Assembly: GCA_001701075.1 (NCBI GenBank)
Contig: DAAK01000010.1
Span: 1 to 5,364 of the forward strand
Source: Bacteroidales bacterium GP3
GTDB taxonomy: Bacteria > Bacteroidota > Bacteroidia > Bacteroidales > Muribaculaceae
Reading direction: 5' to 3'
Length of the DNA stretch: 5,364 bases
The position numbers and the translations under genes are program-made. Shown piece after piece: positions 1 through 5,364 of the stretch. The notes under the pieces were generated by a model, which was given only the letters and a program-made list of their open reading frames with translations, was not told where the DNA came from and ran no database searches. Numbering within the stretch: the first letter of the stretch is position 1; each line of letters starts with the position of its first letter.

Positions 1-251
1 AGAAATTCCCCTGTCTTAAGCACATGTGGAGTGTCTTGTGTTGTGAAAGTGATCTCACCTTCCAATACATTGACCATTATTTCTGCTGGAGCCACATGCT
101 CATTAAGCTTTTGACCAGCCTTGAAGGCAATCAGGGAAACTCCACCATTATCATTAGCAAATATTCCTTTGAAGCTAACTTTTTGATTGTCGCTTTCGAT
201 CAGAGAGGCAAGTTTATGTACCTCTCCAAACTTGTAGTTTGTCTGTAACAT
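1..251 (-). CDS. Small cupin-domain protein, 5' part only (3' end lies beyond the left edge)
   Basis: Reading the minus strand from an ATG at 251-249 gives 83 residues without a stop, running off the left edge. The protein starts MLQTNYKFGEVHKL. Residues 39-70 form a typical double-stranded beta-helix (cupin) core: a beta strand (VSLIAFKAGQ), a turn with H52 (LNEHVAPAE), and the strand-turn VNVLEGEITF, followed by TPHVLKTGEF at 74-83. Single-domain cupins of this type are usually about 100-115 residues, so roughly 20-30 residues are missing. The classical motif G(X)5HXH(X)3-4E(X)6G is only partly kept. G46 and H52 are present, but the second histidine position is A54 and the usual glutamate position is I58, so classical metal binding is doubtful. 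There is no signal peptide, so it is probably cytoplasmic. It is divergent from the enzyme genes and its substrate or role is unknown. The plus-strand frame at 24-248 is its shadow. The start is chosen because it is the only in-frame ATG I found and the N-terminus is family-like. Confidence 0.8.
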   Translation of the reverse strand, partial: MLQTNYKFGEVHKLASLIESDNQKVSFKGIFANDNGGVSLIAFKAGQKLNEHVAPAEIMVNVLEGEITFTTQDTPHVLKTGEF

Positions 252-268
252 AGTATTAAAAGTATTAA
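252..268. repeat. Tandem 8-bp direct repeat next to the cupin start codon
   Basis: AGTATTAA occurs at 252-259 and again at 261-268, a 9-bp period, directly upstream of the minus-strand cupin start. A related ATATTAA follows at 278-284. On the minus strand this gives TTAATACT twice within the 5' leader. It could be an AT-rich translation-initiation leader, which is typical of Bacteroidota, or a small operator. In DNA this AT-rich such a repeat could also be chance. The repeat is seen directly; any function is inferred. Confidence 0.3.
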
Positions 269-347
269 GATGTTTCGATATTAAAACACCTGATACATCC
301 CTTTGGTTCGTCTCCAATGATGTATATTTATTATCTTGTTTTAATCG

Positions 348-366
348 AATTTTGGTATTCAAAATT
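348..366. repeat. Perfect 7-bp inverted repeat over the -33 promoter element
   Basis: AATTTTG at 348-354 and CAAAATT at 360-366 are exact inverted repeats around the 5-base centre GTATT. The left arm contains the TTTG -33 element of the promoter for the GH2 gene. A dyad in this position could be the operator of a repressor or other dimeric regulator. The right arm runs into a T-tract (365-371), so it also resembles a weak intrinsic terminator. However, no plus-strand gene precedes it and the stem is almost entirely A-T, so that reading is less likely. A 7-bp dyad in a 177-bp AT-rich spacer can arise by chance. Confidence 0.3.
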
Positions 367-381
367 TTTTTACTACCTTTG
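351..381 (+). promoter_or_regulatory. Bacteroidota-type housekeeping sigma promoter for the GH2/beta-helix operon
   Basis: TTTG at 351-354 matches the -33 element, and TACCTTTG at 374-381 matches the -7 consensus TAnnTTTG exactly. The spacer between them is 19 bp, within the normal range for the primary sigma factor of Bacteroides and relatives. Transcription would start at about 386-390, giving a leader of about 40 bases before the ATG at 429. The leader is AT-rich and has no GGAGG-like ribosome binding site, as is usual in this phylum. The motif match is seen directly; promoter activity is inferred. Confidence 0.75.
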
Positions 382-428
382 CAAAACTTCCATAATCTAA
401 TGGAATTATAGCAAAATAAATCTATTTC

Positions 429-2999
429 ATGAAAAATCGTAATTTTACGTTAGCATTTGTTGTTTCTTTATTTTTGACATCTGCCACTTCTTTGTGTGCC
501 AAGACAGAGGGAAGAGTAATTAATAGAACTGGTTGCAGCAATTCAGAGCTTTTCAACACTGGTTGGAAGTTCATGCGCTATGGTTTGCAACCGGAAGGAA
601 CAAGAATAGAGGAACCAGAAGGTCTGGAAAATCCTGAGCTGAATGATTCCGACTGGAGAAACTTAGATCTGCCACATGATTGGGCGATAGAAGGTCCTTT
701 CCGTATCGAGATAGCCGGGGAAGCAGGTAAACTTCCCTATAAAGCTATCGGATGGTATCGCAAACATTTTGATTTGCCTAAATCAAACGCCAACAAGAGA
801 ATCTATATTGATTTTGACGGTGCAATGGCTTATGCAGAGATATGGTGCAATGGTAACTATGTTGGTACATGGCCCTTTGGCTACAATTCATTCAGAATGG
901 ACCTTACTCCATTTTGTAAATTTGGGGAGGAGAATGTCATAGCTGTAAAACTCAACACAGAAAAATTCGATGCCCGTTGGTACAGTGGAGGTGGCATATA
1001 CCGTAATGTCTGGCTTGTCAAGACCGAGCCTGTGCATGTGGCTCATTGGGGTACTTTTATGACGACTCCTTATATTACATCGGAAAATGCGAGCCTTAAT
1101 CTTGCTGTAGAGATCGAAAACAATTCCGGAAAGAAAGCAGATACTCTTATCAAGACTACGGTATATGAATTCGGTGCTGATGACAAGATTGGAAAAAAGG
1201 TATGTGATATGGATGATGCAACCTTGACTATCGCTGATGGAAAAACTTCTGATGTAAATATCAAAGGTAATATTTCAAATCCTAAATTATGGGATGTTGA
1301 TGCTCCTAACCGTTACATTGCTATAAGCAAAGTGATGGTCGATGGAAAAACAGTTGATTTATATTACACCACATTTGGAGTCAGAACTTTAGAGTTCACT
1401 CCTCACAATGGTTTCCTTCTTAATGGTCGCAGAATCGACATAAAAGGCACTTGCAACCATCATGACTTAGGTGCTTTAGGTGCGGCATTCAATAAAAGCG
1501 CATTGACCCGACAGTTCAAGATTCTGCAGGAGATGGGATGCAATGCTCTCAGATGCTCCCACAATCCTCCGGCTGTTGAATTCCTTGACCTTGCCGACAA
1601 AATGGGATTCCTTGTATGCGACGAAGCTTTCGACACATGGAAAGGGGCAAAACGCGAAAATGATTTTCATGTGCTTTATGACGATTGGCATGAGAAAGAC
1701 ATGATAGCTATGGTGCGTCGAGATCGTAATCATCCATCTGTTATCATGTGGTCGATAGGTAATGAGGTGATTGAGCAGCACGATCCGGAGATGACAAAGC
1801 ATCTTGCCGACATTGTAAAGAAAATAGACACGACTCGCCCCACAACAGAAGGTTTCAATGATCCGACTGGTGGATATAAATCAGGAGCAGCTGAGGGAAT
1901 CGACGTAATGGGTCTTAATTATTATTTTGAGCAAGAAGAGGAATGGCACAAGGATCCAAGGTATGCCAATAAGCCGTCGGTAGGAACAGAAACAGTCTCT
2001 GCTGTAAGTTCACGTGGATTCTATATGTTCGATAATGAACGTGACGACCGCTCAACTTGGCAGGTTTCTTCTTACGATTCAAGAGGATGGGATCTGCATA
2101 TGTCGGGTTGGCAAAATCCCCCTGATGCCCAGTTCAATGTCCATCATCGAAACCCTGAACTTTTAGGTGAATTCGTATGGACAGGTTTTGACTATCTTGG
2201 TGAACCGACTCCTTACAATTCCGACGAGACAAACCTTCTGAACTATCGAACTGATCCTGAGAAAATGGCCGAACTTGCGAAGGTTCTTGAAGATCTCCGC
2301 AAGAACAATCCTCCTTCAAGGAGCAGTTATTTTGGTATTGTGGATTTAGCTGGTTTTCCGAAAGACCGTTATTATCTTTATCAAGCACATTGGCGTCCGG
2401 AACTTCCAATGGTGCATATCCTGCCTCACTGGAATTGGCCCGAACGTGTGGGTATGAAAGTCCCTGTCCATGTCTATACTTCTGGAGATGAGGCAGAATT
2501 ATTCCTTAACGGCAAAAGTTTGGGGCGACAAAAAAAGATTCCCGGGTATGATTTCAGATTGATATGGGAAGATGTGATTTATGAACCTGGTGTCTTGGAG
2601 GTTGTGGCATATAAGGATGGTGTAGAATGGGCTAAAGGTGAGATGCGCACAACAGAATCGGCTTCGAATATTAATCTTTCGGCAGACAGAAATGAGATTG
2701 AATCATCTTCTGATGATCTGGCGTATATCACAGCAGTAATAGCAGATAAGAATGGGTTGACTGTGCCTCGAAGCAATCCGACAATCAAATTCAGCATCGA
2801 GGGTCCGGGGGAAATCGTAGCTACCGACAATGGCGATGCTACATCTTTTGAATCATTCCAGAGCCCTGAAAGAAAAGCCTTCAATGGGATGGCACTTCTC
2901 ATTGTAAAGGCAAAGCAAGGGGCAAAAGGGAAATTTTCGGTCAAGGCTGAAAGTGAAGGACTATCTTCCGAACCAATCGTAATAAATATCAGCAAATGA
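429..2999 (+). CDS. Secreted GH2 glycoside hydrolase (beta-galactosidase-type), with DUF4982-like and C-terminal Ig-like domains
   Basis: The 856-residue product is an exo-acting retaining beta-glycosidase of family GH2. Residues 1-24 form a signal peptide (hydrophobic TLAFVVSLFLTSATSL, probable cleavage after LCA), so it is exported; there is no clear lipobox. Domains in order: jelly-roll sugar-binding domain (~40-200, ending in the GH2 signature RWYSGGGIYRNVWL at 183-196); Ig-like domain (~203-320); TIM barrel (~325-660); DUF4982-like beta domain (~675-740, with DEAELFLNGKSLGR); and a last Ig-like domain (~745-856). Catalytic residues by family alignment: acid/base E446 in WSIGNE and nucleophile E521 in VGTETVSA. 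Their 75-residue spacing is nearly that of LacZ E461/E537. H378 in RCSHNPP, D398-E399, and GEFVWTGFDYLGEPTPY (580-596) are also conserved. An in-frame TAA at 417-419 and the signal peptide fix the start. The last four bases overlap the next gene (ATGA). GH2 also includes beta-glucuronidases and beta-mannosidases, so the exact sugar is uncertain; the barrel and DUF4982 architecture favours beta-galactosidase or a relative. Confidence 0.95.
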   Translation: MKNRNFTLAFVVSLFLTSATSLCAKTEGRVINRTGCSNSELFNTGWKFMRYGLQPEGTRIEEPEGLENPELNDSDWRNLDLPHDWAIEGPFRIEIAGEAGKLPYKAIGWYRKHFDLPKSNANKRIYIDFDGAMAYAEIWCNGNYVGTWPFGYNSFRMDLTPFCKFGEENVIAVKLNTEKFDARWYSGGGIYRNVWLVKTEPVHVAHWGTFMTTPYITSENASLNLAVEIENNSGKKADTLIKTTVYEFGADDKIGKKVCDMDDATLTIADGKTSDVNIKGNISNPKLWDVDAPNRYIAISKVMVDGKTVDLYYTTFGVRTLEFTPHNGFLLNGRRIDIKGTCNHHDLGALGAAFNKSALTRQFKILQEMGCNALRCSHNPPAVEFLDLADKMGFLVCDEAFDTWKGAKRENDFHVLYDDWHEKDMIAMVRRDRNHPSVIMWSIGNEVIEQHDPEMTKHLADIVKKIDTTRPTTEGFNDPTGGYKSGAAEGIDVMGLNYYFEQEEEWHKDPRYANKPSVGTETVSAVSSRGFYMFDNERDDRSTWQVSSYDSRGWDLHMSGWQNPPDAQFNVHHRNPELLGEFVWTGFDYLGEPTPYNSDETNLLNYRTDPEKMAELAKVLEDLRKNNPPSRSSYFGIVDLAGFPKDRYYLYQAHWRPELPMVHILPHWNWPERVGMKVPVHVYTSGDEAELFLNGKSLGRQKKIPGYDFRLIWEDVIYEPGVLEVVAYKDGVEWAKGEMRTTESASNINLSADRNEIESSSDDLAYITAVIADKNGLTVPRSNPTIKFSIEGPGEIVATDNGDATSFESFQSPERKAFNGMALLIVKAKQGAKGKFSVKAESEGLSSEPIVINISK
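2996..2999 (+). promoter_or_regulatory. ATGA stop-start overlap coupling the two enzyme genes
   Basis: The ATG of the beta-helix gene (2996-2998) overlaps the TGA of the GH2 gene (2997-2999). The upstream sequence AATAAATATCAGCAA (2981-2995) is AT-rich and lacks a Shine-Dalgarno motif. The second gene is therefore probably translated by ribosomes terminating on the first, giving linked amounts of the two exported enzymes. The overlap is seen directly; coupling is inferred. Confidence 0.8.
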
Positions 3000-5329
3000 C
3001 GAGATTGATATTTCTGACAACAGTATTGATTGCCTTTGGATTAAATTCATCAGCACAATCTACCTTTTTTGTCTCTCCTGATGGAGATGACTGTAATACG
3101 GGTAGTCAGCAACATCCATTCAAGTCGATAGATAAAGCCAAGCAGAAAGCCAGGGAAGAAAAGGGAGAAACTGTCATTTTTTTGAGAGAGGGAGAATACC
3201 GCATAGAAGCTCCTATACTGTTTACGTCGGAAGATGGAAACGTCAATAAATCCCTTACTCTCCGTGGTTATCCCGGAGAACATGTCGCAATCAAAGGAAG
3301 TGTCAAACTTTCGACAAATTGGAAACCGTATCGTGATGGCATCTTCCAGACAAAAATTGAAGTCCCTGTCGATATCGACATGCTTATAGCTGATGGCCAG
3401 ATTCGACCGATGGCGCGTTATCCGAACTATGATGCAGATGCAGTAAGATTTAATGGCACATCGGCAGATGCTACAGCAAAATCGAGAGTGAAAAAATGGA
3501 GAAAGCCTGAAGGTGGCTTTCTTCATGCAATGCATGTGTGTGATTGGGGAGATTTCAATTACAGAATTACTGGGAAAGACAAGGATGGCAATCTTATGCT
3601 TGAAGGTGGTTGGCAAAACAACCGTCAGATAGGTCTGAGCGAAGAAAACCGGATGGTGGAGAATATCTTTGAGGAATTGGATGCTCCTGGCGAATGGTAT
3701 TTTGACAAATCTACCTCAACTTTATTCTATTATCCACTGAAAGAAGAAGATATTTCTTATGTGGTATTTGAAGTCCCCTGCACTAAGCATCTATTGGAAC
3801 TTAAATGTTGCTCAAACATCACAATTGAAGGACTTGAGTTGACCCAGACCGAGAGAACATTCATGGAATCCTACGAACCGTTGCTACGTTCAGATTGGAC
3901 GGTCTACAGAGGAGGTGCCATCTTACTTGATAATACAGATAACTGCTTAATAGATAATTGCTATATTCATAATGTGGGAGGCAATGGAGTATTTTTCTCT
4001 AATTATAATCGGAATTCCGCTGTCAAGTCATCACATTTCACAGATATTGGTGCAAGTGCTATACTTTTTGTTGGAGATGCGGAAGCCGTGCGTTCTCCTT
4101 CGTTTGAGTATTATCAATACGTAGACCTCGACAGTATGGACCGTCAATCGGGTCCGAAAACTGATAATTACCCGGCTTATTGCACTGTTTATGATAATCT
4201 TATCCATAAGATAGGTTTGTTTGAAAAGCAAGTGACGGGAGTAGAATTGTCAATGTGTAAGAATATTACAGTGAGTCATAATAGTGTCTATGACACTCCT
4301 CGAGCAGGAATCAACGTAAGTGAAGGCACTTGGGGTGGTCATATAATAGAATATAACGATGTATTCAACACAGTCAAGGAAACTGGCGACCATGGCTCTT
4401 TCAACTCTTGGGGGCGCGATAGATTCTGGCATCCTAAACGCTCTGTCATGGATTCGATCGTAGATAAAGAGCCCTCAATAATATTGACGGATGTAGTAGA
4501 GCCAATAGTGTTGCGTAACAATCGTTTCCGTTGCGACCGAGGTTGGGATATAGATCTTGATGATGGAAGTTCTAACTATTATATCTACAATAATTTGTGT
4601 CTAAATGGAGGAATAAAGCTTCGTGAAGGATTTTATAGAGTTGTGGAGAATAATATATTGGTCAATAATACTTTTCATCCGCATGTATGGTTTGAAAATA
4701 GTGGAGACGTGTTCACAAGAAATATTGTAATGAGCCCATATCAGCCGATCCAGATCAAAGATTGGGGGATGGAAGTAGATTATAATATATTCAACGATTC
4801 CATATCTTACTGTTCAGCTTTGAAAGACGGAACTGACGTAAATTCAATTGTAACGATGGTTAAGTTCATTGCTCCACAAGAAGGTGATTTTAGAGTAGCT
4901 CCTGATCAAGTGGATGTTTTTAGAATGGGATTTCAGAATTTCGATATGAATAGATTCGGAGTCATATCGCCACATTTAAAAGAGATGGCAAGTAAGCCGG
5001 AAATGCCGATAATCCAGAATGTTAATCAAAATTCAGATGAAAATATAATCGCTTGGCAATGCTACATTCTGAAGAATCTCACATCAGAAGGTGAACGCTC
5101 AGCCACTGGCATGGACTCTATTAGAGGTGTTTATGTTGTAGGATTTTCCGATCTTTCTTCCACATCTGACGTTACACCACTTAGGGCAAACGATGTTATA
5201 TTGAGAATAGATAATCGAGATATCAACAATCTTGATGATTTTTTTAGAGCCATAAAAACAAGTGGCATTTCCATGCATATGTTGATTCTAAGAAATCAAC
5301 AACCAGAATATGTAACAATTGATATTTAG
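2996..5329 (+). CDS. Secreted right-handed parallel beta-helix protein, GH141-like, with C-terminal PDZ domain
   Basis: The 777-residue product starts with a signal peptide (residues 1-20, probable cleavage NSSA/QS). The mature N-terminus, FFVSPDGDDCNTGSQQHPF at 24-42, followed by EGEYRI and a GYPGEHVAIKG strand, is the usual opening of GH141-type and related beta-helix enzymes. GEWYFDKSTSTLFYYP at 232-247 is another hallmark. From ~270 to 600 there are stacked parallel beta-helix coils with repeated N-x-I/V patterns (NITIEGL, CLIDNCYIHN, NITVSHNSVYD, YYIYNN, ENNILVNN). Two acid-rich conserved motifs, ETGDHGSFNSWGRDRFW (462-478) and CDRGWDIDLDDGSSNY (513-528), are the likely active-site regions. 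RFGVISPHLKEMA (653-665) leads to a C-terminal PDZ domain (~695-777: GVYVVGF, LRANDVILRIDNRDI, DDFFRAI). GH141 contains alpha-L-fucosidase and xylanase activities, but the substrate here is unknown, and a GH120-like or lyase-like role is not excluded. It is translationally coupled to the GH2 gene by a 4-bp ATGA overlap. Confidence 0.92.
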   Translation: MTRLIFLTTVLIAFGLNSSAQSTFFVSPDGDDCNTGSQQHPFKSIDKAKQKAREEKGETVIFLREGEYRIEAPILFTSEDGNVNKSLTLRGYPGEHVAIKGSVKLSTNWKPYRDGIFQTKIEVPVDIDMLIADGQIRPMARYPNYDADAVRFNGTSADATAKSRVKKWRKPEGGFLHAMHVCDWGDFNYRITGKDKDGNLMLEGGWQNNRQIGLSEENRMVENIFEELDAPGEWYFDKSTSTLFYYPLKEEDISYVVFEVPCTKHLLELKCCSNITIEGLELTQTERTFMESYEPLLRSDWTVYRGGAILLDNTDNCLIDNCYIHNVGGNGVFFSNYNRNSAVKSSHFTDIGASAILFVGDAEAVRSPSFEYYQYVDLDSMDRQSGPKTDNYPAYCTVYDNLIHKIGLFEKQVTGVELSMCKNITVSHNSVYDTPRAGINVSEGTWGGHIIEYNDVFNTVKETGDHGSFNSWGRDRFWHPKRSVMDSIVDKEPSIILTDVVEPIVLRNNRFRCDRGWDIDLDDGSSNYYIYNNLCLNGGIKLREGFYRVVENNILVNNTFHPHVWFENSGDVFTRNIVMSPYQPIQIKDWGMEVDYNIFNDSISYCSALKDGTDVNSIVTMVKFIAPQEGDFRVAPDQVDVFRMGFQNFDMNRFGVISPHLKEMASKPEMPIIQNVNQNSDENIIAWQCYILKNLTSEGERSATGMDSIRGVYVVGFSDLSSTSDVTPLRANDVILRIDNRDINNLDDFFRAIKTSGISMHMLILRNQQPEYVTIDI

Positions 5330-5349
5330 AATTAATAATTATTTATAAG

Positions 5350-5364
5350 ATGGGTGTAGCTGAG
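5350..5364 (+). other. Possible first bases of a downstream gene or a tRNA, cut by the right edge
   Basis: After a 20-base AT-rich spacer with no terminator hairpin, the last 15 bases ATGGGTGTAGCTGAG allow two readings. One is a CDS start (M-G-V-A-E) with the AT-rich leader usual in this phylum. The other is a tRNA 5' end: a 7-base acceptor strand, then T8, A9, a four-base D-stem strand GCTG, A14 and G15, which fits the invariant tRNA positions. An acceptor beginning with A is unusual, which weakens the tRNA reading. Fifteen bases cannot decide it. Confidence 0.2.

Noticed and set aside
24..248. Plus-strand open frame of 74 codons
   Set aside because: It lies exactly opposite the cupin coding sequence, its product is Cys- and aromatic-rich with no family resemblance, and the minus-strand reading gives a clear cupin fold.
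257..287. Minus-strand promoter for the cupin gene (TACTTTTA at 264-257 with a T-rich -33-like segment near 287-283)
   Set aside because: The -7 box lacks the final G, the -33 segment is TTTT rather than TTTG, and transcription would start almost at the ATG. It is too weak to call.
348..371. Intrinsic terminator (stem plus T-tract) in the intergenic region
   Set aside because: The stem is almost pure A-T, no plus-strand gene ends upstream, and the element coincides with the operon promoter, so an operator or chance reading is better.
425..434. 10-bp palindrome TTTCATGAAA across the GH2 start codon
   Set aside because: CATG flanked by A/T runs arises easily at an ATG in AT-rich DNA, and nothing else supports a regulatory site there.
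2579..2995. Minus-strand open frame of 138 codons opposite the GH2 C-terminus
   Set aside because: There is no family resemblance and no promoter-like motif was noticed. It is opposite a well-supported Ig-like domain and is a shadow of the GH2 frame.
3050..3616. Minus-strand open frame of 188 codons inside the beta-helix gene
   Set aside because: The translation is a low-quality sequence rich in Ile, Ser, Phe, Arg and Cys with no recognisable domain, and the plus-strand frame encodes the conserved N-terminal half of a known family. It is a shadow frame.

Overview
The window looks like a piece of carbohydrate-degradation locus from the phylum Bacteroidota (order Bacteroidales; Bacteroides, Prevotella or Muribaculaceae-like). 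The evidence is a moderately AT-rich composition, a TTTG/TAnnTTTG-type promoter, an AT-rich leader without a Shine-Dalgarno sequence, and two exported glycan-active enzymes of kinds that are common in that group. I cannot name the species.

Layout, left to right. Bases 1-251 hold the 5' part of a small cupin-fold gene on the minus strand, cut off by the left edge. Bases 252-428 are a divergent intergenic region. It carries a strong match to the Bacteroidota housekeeping promoter (TTTG at 351-354, 19 bp spacer, TACCTTTG at 374-381) reading rightward, and an AT-rich inverted repeat lying over the -33 element. Bases 429-2999 encode a secreted family GH2 glycoside hydrolase (beta-galactosidase-type fold) with intact catalytic glutamates and C-terminal DUF4982-like and Ig-like domains. 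Bases 2996-5329 encode a secreted right-handed parallel beta-helix protein related to GH141-type enzymes, with a PDZ domain at its C-terminus. The two genes overlap by ATGA and are almost certainly co-transcribed and translationally coupled. Bases 5330-5364 are a short AT-rich spacer, then either the first codons of another gene or the 5' end of a tRNA.

How they work together (inference). Both large proteins carry signal peptides, so they should act outside the cytoplasm, probably in the periplasm, on the same imported or cell-surface glycan. The GH2 enzyme would remove terminal beta-linked sugars (galactose, glucuronic acid or a related residue), and the beta-helix enzyme would attack another linkage of the same oligosaccharide. 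Pectic or other fucosylated plant or host glycans are plausible targets, but the sequence does not fix the substrate. No SusC/SusD pair, sensor-regulator or sulfatase lies in the window, so assignment to a full polysaccharide utilization locus is not shown. The cupin gene is divergent and probably unrelated.

The items most worth a second look are the PDZ domain on the end of a beta-helix enzyme, the acidic candidate active-site motifs of that enzyme, and the dyad over the promoter. I saw no CRISPR array, insertion sequence, phage gene or defence system.
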